From NCBI GenBank assembly GCA_964623515.1, contig CAZURV010000004.1:27530-91529 (forward strand): a stretch of 64,000 nucleotides of DNA, written 5' to 3'. Below, in pieces: positions 52,355-60,520 of the stretch. Under the pieces are notes generated by a model. The model was not told the DNA's origin, did no database searches, and saw only the letters and a program-made list of their open reading frames with translations. This DNA is from RUG714 sp964623515. Lineage in GTDB: Bacteria; Bacillota; Clostridia; Oscillospirales; Acutalibacteraceae. The position numbers and the translations under genes were made by a program. The first letter of the stretch is position 1. Each line of letters begins with the position of its first letter.

Positions 52355-52573
52355 ATGATTATTTATGAGCCGTTTTGGAAAACAATTAAAGAAAAAGGTA
52401 TCAGCACATATACGTTGATACAGAAATATCATATAAGCAGTTCCACAATCAACAGAATTCGCCAAAATCAAGGTATAAGTACATTAACAATCAATGATTT
52501 ATGCAGAATTTTGAACTGCCGTGTAGAAGATATTTTATTATATGTTGAAAATATAGATGAACAAAAATTATAA
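52355..52573 (+). CDS. XRE/Cro-type helix-turn-helix regulator, 72 residues
   Basis: A minimal DNA-binding protein. The HTH is in TYTLIQKYHISSSTINRIRQNQGISTLTINDLCRIL-type sequence (about 18-52), with the family's INDLCRILNCRVEDILLY C-terminus, which is that of the small Cro/C1 (HTH_26-like) regulators. GGTGAT is a weak ribosome binding site. It is divergent from the CFI-box gene and is the natural candidate repressor of both promoters. A terminator follows. Confidence 0.88.
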   Translation: MIIYEPFWKTIKEKGISTYTLIQKYHISSSTINRIRQNQGISTLTINDLCRILNCRVEDILLYVENIDEQKL

Positions 52574-52619
52574 TGGTATATAAAATACAGCTTGTAGATA
52601 ATCTTGTGAGAAAATAAAA

Positions 52620-52669
52620 AGAAAATCCTCTATAGCAGAGTGAAAAAACTCCTATAGAGGATTTTTTAT
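52620..52669 (+). terminator. Terminator of the HTH regulator gene
   Basis: AAAATCCTCTATAG / CTATAGAGGATTTT with a 16-base loop, followed by TTATA. Confidence 0.8.
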
Positions 52670-52742
52670 ATCAAAAAAATAAATAATAAATACTATAATA
52701 ATAAAACTTCTGATAAATAAGGCGTTAAAAATCTATGAAATA

Positions 52743-52783
52743 AAACAAAACTGACTCCGTTTGAATCACGAAATCAGTTTTTG
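52743..52783 (-). terminator. Terminator of the nifS-iscU-mnmA-hydE operon
   Basis: Minus-strand AAAACTGATTT / AGTCAGTTTT hairpin followed by GTTTTATTT, 85 bases after hydE. Confidence 0.7.
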
Positions 52784-52867
52784 TGTTTTTATCATCATAG
52801 TGTTGTTTTATGTGCCGTTTAATAATTATATTATCAGATTTAAACCAATAAGAAGTTTGATCGATGG

Positions 52868-53914
52868 TTAAGCTTTCTTTAAATAAGTTTTGGAGTCTCC
52901 TCTGGCAACAACGATTTTATATCCCGCCGATTCAACGCGCCGTTCCAGGCATATCCTGCATTCTGCGGCTTCGTCTCCGGTGCATATTTTATTTTCATAT
53001 AAATCATATTTTTTCCGTACGCTTACCGGAGAAAGATTCGGCATTACAACATTTGCCCCCGCTTTTAAGCCGAGCTCTCTTCCCTGCGGGTGAAGTGTCC
53101 CGAGAGCGGTTGTTGCCGGAATAAGAGCTTCGGGAAACATAATCCTTAAAATTGCAATCATCCTCAGCGTAAGATTAAGGCTTCCGTTTTCAAAGTCCTT
53201 AAAAGGCGTTTTTTTATGAACAATATACGGCCCAATTCCAATCATATCGGGCTGAAGTTTTTGCAGAAATTTTAAATCTTCTATAAGATTTTCAGCTGTC
53301 TGATACGGAGAACCGACCATAAATCCAGAACCGACCTGATAGCCTATGTCTTTGAGTGCAAAAAGGCACTCTTTTCTTTTTTCAAGGCGCATTTCATCGG
53401 GATGAAGCTTTGAATAATGTTCTGCCGAAGCCGTTTCATGGCGAAGCAAATATCTGTCTGCTCCGGCATTGTAAAAGGCAAGATAGCTTTTGTATGAGCG
53501 CTCACCGATTGACAGTGTAATCGCACAATCCGGATATTTTGATTTGATTTTCTCTGTAATTGAACAGATTTTGCTGTCGGTAAAATACGGATCTTCACCG
53601 CCCTGAAGCACAAAAGTACGGAAACCGAGTTTGTATCCGTTTTCACAGCATTTTAGAATTTCTTCAGACGTGAGCCTGTACCGTTCAGCACATTCGTTTC
53701 CGCGCCGTATGCCGCAGTAATAGCAGTTATTTTTGCAGTAATTTGTAAATTCAATAAGCCCGCGGATATAAACATCGGTGCCGTAATTGAGCCTGCGTAT
53801 ATGATCTGCGATGCTGAAAAGCTCGCTGTTATATGAATCGGAAGTAATGATTGATTTTAATTCCTTCTCCGGAAGATTTTCGCCGGAAAGAAGTTTTTTT
53901 ATGGATGCAGGCAT
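52868..53914 (-). CDS. hydE: [FeFe]-hydrogenase H-cluster radical SAM maturase HydE
   Basis: A 348-residue radical SAM enzyme that helps build the azadithiolate bridge of the H-cluster. The cluster motif is C60-xxx-C64-xx-C67 in NYCKNNCYYCGIRR. QGGEDP, SIGERSYKSY, DRYLLRHETA and PQTAENL-type sequence are HydE signatures that separate it from BioB and PylB. The C-terminal cysteines (CRICLE) may bind an auxiliary cluster. GAGGTAA precedes the ATG. It is the last gene of nifS-iscU-mnmA-hydE, about 39 kb from hydG-hydF. Confidence 0.96.
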   Translation of the reverse strand: MPASIKKLLSGENLPEKELKSIITSDSYNSELFSIADHIRRLNYGTDVYIRGLIEFTNYCKNNCYYCGIRRGNECAERYRLTSEEILKCCENGYKLGFRTFVLQGGEDPYFTDSKICSITEKIKSKYPDCAITLSIGERSYKSYLAFYNAGADRYLLRHETASAEHYSKLHPDEMRLEKRKECLFALKDIGYQVGSGFMVGSPYQTAENLIEDLKFLQKLQPDMIGIGPYIVHKKTPFKDFENGSLNLTLRMIAILRIMFPEALIPATTALGTLHPQGRELGLKAGANVVMPNLSPVSVRKKYDLYENKICTGDEAAECRICLERRVESAGYKIVVARGDSKTYLKKA

Positions 53915-53930
53915 ATTCTAGTTACCTCGT

Positions 53931-55004
53931 CTATTCTATGATACCTCCGCCTACAACGATATCTCCGTCATAAAGCACTGCCGCCTGGCCTTTTGTAACA
54001 GCTCTCTGAGGTTCGTCAAATTTAATGTGCAGTTTTCCGTCTTCTGTCATATATGCTTCTGCGGGCTGTGCCGCATGGCGGTAACGGATTTTAGCCTGAA
54101 CTCTTATCGGTTCGGGTATATCTTCGCAGGAAATGAGATTGACATTCCCGGCAGTAAGTTCCTGTGAAAACAAATCCTTGTTATTTCCCAAAACGACCGT
54201 GTTGCTGACGGGATCTATACTGCATACATAAATTGGTTTTCCCGCGGATATTCCGAGTCCTTTACGCTGACCTACCGTGTAGTGTATAATTCCGGAATGC
54301 GTTCCGATAATATTTCCGCTTGTGTCGGTAAAATTCCCTTTTTCGGAGATTTTACCTGTTCGGCGTTCTATAAATCCTGCGTAATCACCGTCCGGTACAA
54401 AGCAGATATCCTGACTGTCGGGTTTATCGGCGTTTATAAAGCCGTTTTTTTCGGCGATTTCACGCACCTGTATTTTAGAATGCTTACCTAAGGGGAAAAG
54501 TGTATGCGCAAGCTGTTCCTGTGTAAGGGAGTAGAGCACATAGCTTTGATCCTTGCTCTCATCTATCCCTTTTTTTAGTAGCCATCTTTTTTTGCTGTTG
54601 CTGTATTCTATTTGTGCGTAATGACCTGTTACAATATAATCCATTGAAAGCTCTTTCATTCTTTGAAAGAGCTTTTCAAATTTAATATATCTGTTGCAGT
54701 CTATACACGGGTTCGGAGTTAATCCGTTTTCATATGCGCGGACGAATCGGTCTATAACTTCTTTTTCAAAATTCGCCGAAAAATTAAACACATAGAAAGG
54801 AATGCCCAGCTTTCGGGCAACACTGCGTGCATCTTCGGTATCATCGAGCGAGCAACAGGATTTACCATATTCGAGTTGGGTCTGTTCGTTACCGAAGAGT
54901 TTAAGTGTTGTACCGATGCAGTCGTATCCGGCTTCCTTTGTAAGCAGAGCGGCAACGGAACTGTCAACTCCGCCACTCATTGCAACAATTGCTTTTTTGT
55001 TCAT
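53931..55004 (-). CDS. mnmA: tRNA-specific 2-thiouridylase MnmA
   Basis: A 357-residue enzyme that thiolates U34 of Lys, Glu and Gln tRNAs. It starts with the PP-loop AMSGGVDSSVAA. The catalytic cysteines are in NPCIDCN and SQDICF. The domains TGHYAQIE, SKDQSYVLY, GQRKGLGI and the final GGGII are standard. The ATG at 55004 is two bases beyond the iscU stop, with no separate ribosome binding site, so translational coupling is likely. It receives sulfur from the NifS desulfurase encoded two genes upstream. Confidence 0.96.
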   Translation of the reverse strand: MNKKAIVAMSGGVDSSVAALLTKEAGYDCIGTTLKLFGNEQTQLEYGKSCCSLDDTEDARSVARKLGIPFYVFNFSANFEKEVIDRFVRAYENGLTPNPCIDCNRYIKFEKLFQRMKELSMDYIVTGHYAQIEYSNSKKRWLLKKGIDESKDQSYVLYSLTQEQLAHTLFPLGKHSKIQVREIAEKNGFINADKPDSQDICFVPDGDYAGFIERRTGKISEKGNFTDTSGNIIGTHSGIIHYTVGQRKGLGISAGKPIYVCSIDPVSNTVVLGNNKDLFSQELTAGNVNLISCEDIPEPIRVQAKIRYRHAAQPAEAYMTEDGKLHIKFDEPQRAVTKGQAAVLYDGDIVVGGGIIE

Positions 55005-55006
55005 AT

Positions 55007-55441
55007 CTATGCGTTGTGTTCGCAGTGTCCGCATGAAGCGCAGTCCGGGAAATTGGTATTGTCATAGGCAATTCCGTTTTTCGCATAGTAGTTTTCTATT
55101 GCCTTTTTTATGGCTTCTTCCGCAAGTACAGAACAATGCATTTTATATGCGGGCAGTCCGTCCAAAGCTTCTGCAACAGCTTTGTTTGTGAGTTCAAGTG
55201 CTTCGCTGAGCGGCTTGCCTTTTATCATTTCCGTTGCCATGGAAGACGAAGCGATTGCAGAGCCGCAACCGAATGTTTCAAATTTTACATCTGTTATCAC
55301 ATCATTGTCAATTTTGAGATAAATTCTCATAATATCGCCGCATTTTGCGTTGCCGACTTCGCCGATGCCGTCTGCGTTTTCAATCACGCCGACATTGCGC
55401 GGATGTTTAAAATGGTCCATAACTTTTTCACTGTATAACAT
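55007..55441 (-). CDS. iscU: Iron-sulfur cluster scaffold, NifU/IscU N-terminal type
   Basis: A 144-residue scaffold. The three cluster cysteines are in GNAKCGDIM, FGCGSAIASSS and the KMHCSVLAE segment. The C-terminus has an added CASCGHCEHNA tail with three further cysteines. It overlaps nifS by 14 bases and is followed by mnmA. It assembles 2Fe-2S and 4Fe-4S clusters using sulfur from NifS, serving the many Fe-S proteins of the hydrogenase system. Confidence 0.95.
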   Translation of the reverse strand: MLYSEKVMDHFKHPRNVGVIENADGIGEVGNAKCGDIMRIYLKIDNDVITDVKFETFGCGSAIASSSMATEMIKGKPLSEALELTNKAVAEALDGLPAYKMHCSVLAEEAIKKAIENYYAKNGIAYDNTNFPDCASCGHCEHNA

Positions 55442-56621
55442 AGTTCCTCTTTCCTTCCTGCAAATCTCTCCAAACAGGAGAAATACTTCTTAGATATTCA
55501 ACAACTTCAGGTACTTTTTCAATAATATAATCTGCATCATCATCGCTGTTTTCCTCTGATAAGGAAAGCCTCAGCGAACCGTGAGCAATTTCATGAGGCC
55601 TGCCGATTGCAAGCAGAACGTGGCTCGGATCAAGCGAACCCGATGTGCATGCGGAACCGGATGAAGCGCAGATGCCTTGTTCATCAAGCAGAAGGAGGAG
55701 TGATTCTCCCTCGATGCCTTCAAAACAAATATTGACATTCCCGGGCAGTCTGCTTTCTCTGTCTCCGTTGAGAATGGAATGCGGGATTTTTTCAAGCAGT
55801 CCGTCGATAATTTTATCTCTCAATGCTTTCATTTGTTTGCTGTTTTCTGCCATATTTCTGCACGAATCTTCAAGTGCCGCCGCCATTGCCATAATTGACG
55901 GAACGTTTTCCGTACCTGCGCGTTTTCCTCTTTCCTGTGCGCCGCCTTCAATCAGGTTTGCCAGATATACGCCTTTTCTTACATATAATGCGCCGATTCC
56001 TTTCGGACCATGAAACTTATGCGCGGAAAGAGAAAGCATATCGATATTTTCTTTTGTTGCATCTATCGGCAGATGGCCCACCGCCTGAACTGCGTCGGTG
56101 TGGAATGTTACGCCTTTTTCTCGGCACACGGCGCCGATTTCCGAAATGGGCTGAATGGTGCCTATCTCGTTGTTGGCATAAAGTATCGTGACAAGACAGG
56201 TATCCGGTCGGATTGCTTCTTTGACTTGTTCGGGTGTAACGATGCCGTTTTCGTGAACGTCAAGATAGGTTACCTCATAGCCGCGTTTTTCAAGCTTTTG
56301 AAGCGTATGAAGCACCGCATGGTGTTCAAACGCCGTTGAAACGATATGTTTCTTGCCCTTCTTTTCGCCGATTTCAGCGGCTGAAAGAAGCGCCTGATTA
56401 TCCGATTCACTTCCTCCCGAAGTAAAATAGATTTCTCTTGCCGAACAACCAAGGCAATTCGCGATTCTTTCGCGTGCGTCGGCAAGAGCCTCGGCTGCTT
56501 TCTGACCGAAAAAATATAAGCTGGACGGATTTCCGTAAATATTTTCAGCGTAATTGATCCATTCATCCAATGCATGGCGGCTCATTTTAGTTGTTGCCGC
56601 ATTGTCTGCATAAACTTTCAT
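55428..56621 (-). CDS. nifS: Cysteine desulfurase NifS
   Basis: A 397-residue PLP enzyme that turns cysteine into alanine and protein-bound sulfur. YADNAATTKM at the start, SGGSESDNQAL, HTDAVQAVGH, the PLP Lys in LSAHKFHGPKG, and the active-site Cys in SSGSACTSGS are all present. The last residues contain an insert-like tail. The ATG at 56621 has AAGGGG; a TTG three bases before it is out of place. First gene of the operon; the promoter is at 56718-56746. Confidence 0.96.
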   Translation of the reverse strand: MKVYADNAATTKMSRHALDEWINYAENIYGNPSSLYFFGQKAAEALADARERIANCLGCSAREIYFTSGGSESDNQALLSAAEIGEKKGKKHIVSTAFEHHAVLHTLQKLEKRGYEVTYLDVHENGIVTPEQVKEAIRPDTCLVTILYANNEIGTIQPISEIGAVCREKGVTFHTDAVQAVGHLPIDATKENIDMLSLSAHKFHGPKGIGALYVRKGVYLANLIEGGAQERGKRAGTENVPSIMAMAAALEDSCRNMAENSKQMKALRDKIIDGLLEKIPHSILNGDRESRLPGNVNICFEGIEGESLLLLLDEQGICASSGSACTSGSLDPSHVLLAIGRPHEIAHGSLRLSLSEENSDDDADYIIEKVPEVVEYLRSISPVWRDLQEGKRNYVIQ

Positions 56622-56651
56622 CAATTCATCCCCTTAACTAAATATAGTGTT

Positions 56652-56672
56652 TATATATTTCTGAAATATATA
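56652..56672. promoter_or_regulatory. Palindromic candidate operator in the nifS leader
   Basis: TATATATTTC-t-GAAATATATA is a perfect 10-bp palindrome downstream of the nifS promoter and upstream of the start codon, a typical repressor position. The Rrf2 regulator at 58745 is a candidate binder. Confidence 0.45.
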
Positions 56673-56717
56673 CAAACCTTAAAACCTATGTATTTGATAT
56701 GCTTTATTGCAACAAAC

Positions 56718-56746
56718 ATTGTAACAAACAGTATATATTTTGTCAA
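56718..56746 (-). promoter_or_regulatory. Promoter of nifS-iscU-mnmA-hydE
   Basis: Minus-strand TTGACA (56746-56741), 17-base spacer, TACAAT (56723-56718). Confidence 0.8.
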
Positions 56747-56809
56747 GTAAGATAATATACTAAATATAAATAAAGGAACAATATAGTGTATAATCGCAAG
56801 AAAAAATAC

Positions 56810-56838
56810 TTGACAAGGGGAGGAAAGAACTGTATAAT
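56810..56838 (+). promoter_or_regulatory. Promoter of cysK
   Basis: TTGACA (56810-56815), 17-base spacer, TATAAT (56833-56838), a full consensus. The 110-nt leader holds CATATTA...TAATATG (56842-56867) and a GC-rich GGCGCCGC...GCGGCAGACGCC stem (56877-56916). Confidence 0.85.
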
Positions 56839-56957
56839 AAAGCATATTATTCCTGTAGGTTTAATATGTTTTAATAGGCGCCGCTTTTGCCGGATTAAAT
56901 AATTGCGGCAGACGCCAGAATTTAATAAGGGGTAAAACCCGAAAAGGAGAATGTTTT

Positions 56958-57884
56958 ATGAAAGTTTATAAAAGTATCACAGAGCTTGTGGGCAAAACTC
57001 CGCTTATTGATGTTTCGGATTTACAAAATGAGGAGAACATAAAAGCTACAATCCTTGCGAAGCTGGAATACTTCAATCCTGCAGGGAGCGTAAAAGACAG
57101 AATCGCAAAAGCAATGATTGAAGATGCCGAAGAGAAAGGTATCATTCAACCCGGTGCAACTATCATTGAACCTACAAGCGGAAATACGGGAATCGGTCTG
57201 GCTGCCGTGGCGGCTTCTAAAGGATACAGAGTTGTGCTGACAATGCCCGAAACTATGAGTGTAGAGCGCAGAGGAATACTCAAGGCATACGGCGCGGAAC
57301 TGGTTTTGACTGACGGTTCAAAAGGCATGACAGGTGCGATTGAAAAGGCAAATGAACTCAAAGAAGAAATCCCGGGCAGCTTTATTCCGGGGCAGTTCAG
57401 AAACCCTGCGAATCCTGAGATGCACAAAAAGACAACCGGTCCGGAGATATATGAAGATACGGACGGAAGGGTTGATATTTTTGTTGCAGGCGTCGGAACG
57501 GGAGGAACGCTCAGCGGGGTCGGGGAATACCTGAAAAGTAAAAATCCCGCTATGAAAATTGTTGCGGTTGAACCTGCCGGATCTCCTGTATTATCACAAG
57601 GTAAATCCGGTCCGCATAAAATTCAGGGAATCGGCGCAGGGTTTGTGCCGGAAACTTTGAATACAGAAATTTATGATGAAATTATTGCGGTTGAAAATGA
57701 AAACGCGTTTGAATCCGGCAGAAAAATTGCAAAAAAGAAAGGACTGCTTGTAGGCATTTCATCGGGAGCCGCGCTTTGGGCAGCAGAGGAGCTTGCAAAG
57801 CGGCCTGAAAATCAGGGAAAAACAATTGTTGTGATTTTTCCCGATACGGGAGACAGGTATTTGTCAACGCCAATGTTCTCGTAA
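56958..57884 (+). CDS. cysK: Cysteine synthase A (O-acetylserine sulfhydrylase)
   Basis: A 308-residue PLP enzyme that makes cysteine from O-acetylserine and sulfide. The PLP Lys is in PAGSVKDRIAKAM, the substrate loop is PTSGNTGIGLA, GTGGTLSGVG binds phosphate, and GISSGAAL closes the active site. AAAGGAG precedes the ATG. It is divergent from nifS, so cysteine synthesis and cysteine desulfuration share one control region. Confidence 0.96.
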   Translation: MKVYKSITELVGKTPLIDVSDLQNEENIKATILAKLEYFNPAGSVKDRIAKAMIEDAEEKGIIQPGATIIEPTSGNTGIGLAAVAASKGYRVVLTMPETMSVERRGILKAYGAELVLTDGSKGMTGAIEKANELKEEIPGSFIPGQFRNPANPEMHKKTTGPEIYEDTDGRVDIFVAGVGTGGTLSGVGEYLKSKNPAMKIVAVEPAGSPVLSQGKSGPHKIQGIGAGFVPETLNTEIYDEIIAVENENAFESGRKIAKKKGLLVGISSGAALWAAEELAKRPENQGKTIVVIFPDTGDRYLSTPMFS

Positions 57885-57990
57885 TCAGAATATTTTTATC
57901 AATTAAAAGCTCCAAAATATTTTTGAACCGCCCGAGTTACGCGGACAGGGAGAAGTAAATCCATGCAGAATATTAATTGATAAAGCAACA

Positions 57991-58028
57991 AACCGATTCC
58001 GTTTTACAGGCGGAATCGGTTTTGTTTT
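57991..58028 (+). terminator. Terminator of cysK
   Basis: AACCGATTCCG-ttttacagg-CGGAATCGGTT followed by TTGTTTT, about 105 bases after the stop codon. Confidence 0.85.
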
Positions 58029-58744
58029 CGTTTGAATTTGCAGGTGTTGTAAAAATCAGATGATTTATGCAGACGTTTTGATACATATTTGAATTTTGTT
58101 TTATGAGCGAGTGAAACGCCCGCATTCATTTTTTCCGTTTTGATATTCTTTTCATAACTGCTTATGCATCTGTAACTTCACGGCATAAATAACCCCCTAT
58201 GCAGTTTTTGCGATTCTGACATAGGAGGGGCTACTTTTCTATTGCATGCTTTTTATGGTTTTATTCCATGCGCAACAACCCGTGTTCAGCCGCAAATCGG
58301 GTTATTTTACTGTAATCATTCCGGCAATACATGCTTGAATGCAACTGTATTCGTCAGTTATCGGAATATGTATATTTTTCGCTGAATCCGCACAGCCGGA
58401 GATTTCATGCGCTTTTGTTGTCTGCCGAAAGGTTAAAGATTTCGTATTTGAAAACTGTTTTAAGCCGGTTTCATCATAGCGTTTGATTTTTCCATCTGTT
58501 CTTTCTGCGGATGAAACACAAAACGCTTCGAAAAAGCGTAAAATGTTTTCGGCGGATAAAGGGTACACGTTAAATCCCATAACCGCATTTTGGATTTGCC
58601 GATGGTTGGATTGGAAAGCTGAAGCAATCCGGTTTGTTTGTGCAATCGGTGCATCTAAGAAGGACAAGAATCGTCGGCATTGACAGCAATACGCAAATAA
58701 GACACGAAACTTTTTTTATATAACCTCACAGGGAAATAAATATT
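58029..58744. other. 716-base region without a convincing gene
   Basis: Contains the imperfect inverted repeat CCCCCTATG / CATAGGAGGGG (58191-58230). An open frame on the minus strand (58302-58667, TTG start, no ribosome binding site) has a Cys-containing tail vaguely like a leucine-rich surface repeat. It may be a gene remnant; I cannot support a function. Confidence 0.4.
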
Positions 58745-59179
58745 TTAAATATAATATTCGTCTGCCGTTTCTGCTCGGTAATTATCCAGAATATCCTGAA
58801 GCGTAATACCGTCAAGATATTTTTCTATCACTTCATTGAGGCCTTTCCAGACTGAAAGCGATGCGCACTCGTTGCTTCTTTCACAGGTGTTCGTGTCGCC
58901 GTCAAGGCATGAAACCGGTGCAATGCTTCCCTCGGTTATTCGGAGAATATCGCCAACCGTATATTCCGATGGACTTCTGGCAAGACGGTAGCCGCCCTGA
59001 TAGCCGCGGTTTGTCTTTAAAATATCCGCTTTGTTCAGCAGAGGAACGATTTGTTCCAAATACTTTTTTGACAGGCCTTGCCTTTCCGCAATATCCTTTA
59101 AAGCAATATAACCGTCGCTGTGTTCCGCCAAATCAAGCATAAGCCGAAGAGCGTAGCGTCCTTTTGTTGATATTTTCAA
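58745..59179 (-). CDS. Rrf2 family regulator, IscR/CymR-like
   Basis: A 144-residue winged-helix regulator. KISTKGRYALRLMLDLA and DIAERQGLSKKYLEQIV form the HTH, and GGYRLARSPSEYTVGDILR is the wing and dimer helix. Three cysteines, C-x7-C-x5-C in the SCLDGDTNTCERSNEC segment, suggest an Fe-S cluster as in IscR. The TTG start at 59179 has GAGGTG six bases upstream; longer frames lack a site. It lies downstream of proA on the same strand and near nifS and cysK. It may sense Fe-S status or cysteine supply. Confidence 0.9.
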   Translation of the reverse strand: MKISTKGRYALRLMLDLAEHSDGYIALKDIAERQGLSKKYLEQIVPLLNKADILKTNRGYQGGYRLARSPSEYTVGDILRITEGSIAPVSCLDGDTNTCERSNECASLSVWKGLNEVIEKYLDGITLQDILDNYRAETADEYYI

Positions 59180-59210
59180 AATTAACACCTCTGTTATGAT
59201 AGCTAGACTT

Positions 59211-60458
59211 TTATCGGATCTGACCATTTCCTTCTATTATATATTTGTAGCTTGTTATTTCTTCAAGTCCCATCGGGCCTCTTGCGTGAAGCTTTTGCGT
59301 GGAGATTCCTATTTCGGCTCCCAGACCGAATTCTCCTCCGTCCGTAAATCTTGTGGATGCGTTGTGATAGACGCTGGAGGAGTCCACTTCTTTAAGGAAT
59401 TTTTGTGCATTTTCGGTATTTTCGGTGATAATTGTTTCACTATGCCGCGTGGAATGTTCTTCAATCCATTCAATTGCTTCTGCAGTGCTTCCGAGAATCT
59501 TCAGTGAAATTTTATTGCCAAGATATTCCGTATAATAATCTTCGTCGGATGCAGGTTTTAAAGCCGGGCAGATTCCGCATGCTTCTTCGTCTCCCATGAT
59601 TTCAATCTGCGGCATTGCGGAAACGAGCATGGGAATGAATGTATCGGCAATATTCCTGTGTACGATAACGCTTTCCAGCGCGTTGCATACACTCGGCCTT
59701 TGTGTTTTGCCGTTTACGATAATGGCGACCGCTTTATCAAGATCTGCATATTCGTCAACATATGCATGGCAGTTCCCCGTTCCCGTTTCTATAACCGGTA
59801 CGGTTGAATTTTCCACAACGCTTTTGATAAGTCCTGCGCCGCCGCGCGGTATCAGAACGTCAATATATTCGGTAAGCTTCATCATAGCGGTTGAACTTTC
59901 TCTGGAAGTATCCTCAACTAAGCAGATTATATTTTCATCGAGACCGCATTCGGAAAGTGCGCGTTTCATTGCCGCTGTAATTGCTTTATTGCTGTTTATA
60001 GCGTCTTTGCCTCCGCGCAGGATAACGGAGCTTCCCGCTTTCATGCACAAACAGGCGGCATCGCAGGTAACGTTTGGTCTCGCCTCGTAAATTATGCCGA
60101 TAACGCCCATAGGTACGCGTATTTTTTGAATATGCAAACCATTTGGTCTTGTAAAGTCTTTTAAAATCGTCCCAACAGGGTCAGGCAGGGCAATCAGGTT
60201 TCTGATACCGTCCGCCATATCTTTTATGCGTTCTTCACTCAGGCGCAGGCGGTCAAGCATATATTCGGGCGTGCCCGCTTTTTTCGCATTGGCAATATCT
60301 TGACTGTTGGCCTCCAGAACAGCCGTCGAATTTTTAGTGAGTGACAGCGCGATAAGTTCAAGTGCTTTATTTTTTTGATCTGAAGAAAGCACTGCCGCCT
60401 GCAGTCTTGCTTTTTTTGCTTTTTTGCCTAATGTTTTCAGATATTCGTGCACATTCAT
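59211..60458 (-). CDS. proA: Glutamate-5-semialdehyde dehydrogenase (gamma-glutamyl phosphate reductase)
   Basis: A 415-residue enzyme for the second step of proline synthesis. MGVIGIIYEARPNVT and LCMKAGSSVILRGGKDA form the cofactor region. The catalytic Cys is in the QRPSVCNALE segment, and GLGAEIGISTQKLHARGPMGLE is the family C-terminus. No Shine-Dalgarno site is evident before the ATG; the intercistronic repeat shared with trpF occupies that position. Downstream of proB. Confidence 0.96.
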   Translation of the reverse strand: MNVHEYLKTLGKKAKKARLQAAVLSSDQKNKALELIALSLTKNSTAVLEANSQDIANAKKAGTPEYMLDRLRLSEERIKDMADGIRNLIALPDPVGTILKDFTRPNGLHIQKIRVPMGVIGIIYEARPNVTCDAACLCMKAGSSVILRGGKDAINSNKAITAAMKRALSECGLDENIICLVEDTSRESSTAMMKLTEYIDVLIPRGGAGLIKSVVENSTVPVIETGTGNCHAYVDEYADLDKAVAIIVNGKTQRPSVCNALESVIVHRNIADTFIPMLVSAMPQIEIMGDEEACGICPALKPASDEDYYTEYLGNKISLKILGSTAEAIEWIEEHSTRHSETIITENTENAQKFLKEVDSSSVYHNASTRFTDGGEFGLGAEIGISTQKLHARGPMGLEEITSYKYIIEGNGQIR

Positions 60459-60520
60459 ATCAATTGCCGTGCGGTACGGAACATCTTGAACCGTATCGTT
60501 TCCCTTCTGATTATTTAATC
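60457..60520. repeat. Intercistronic hairpin repeat, copy 2 (proB-proA gap)
   Basis: A 64-base element similar to 26556-26620. The core CAATTGCCGTGCGGTAC is conserved; the inverted repeat is imperfect here (GCGGTACGG / CCGTATCGT). It ends on the proA start codon, just as copy 1 ends on the trpF start codon. Confidence 0.75.

Noticed and set aside
58302..58667. 121-codon frame on the minus strand
   Set aside because: TTG start without a Shine-Dalgarno site, no recognisable domain; the tail is only vaguely like a leucine-rich repeat. Reported as intergenic, possibly a remnant.
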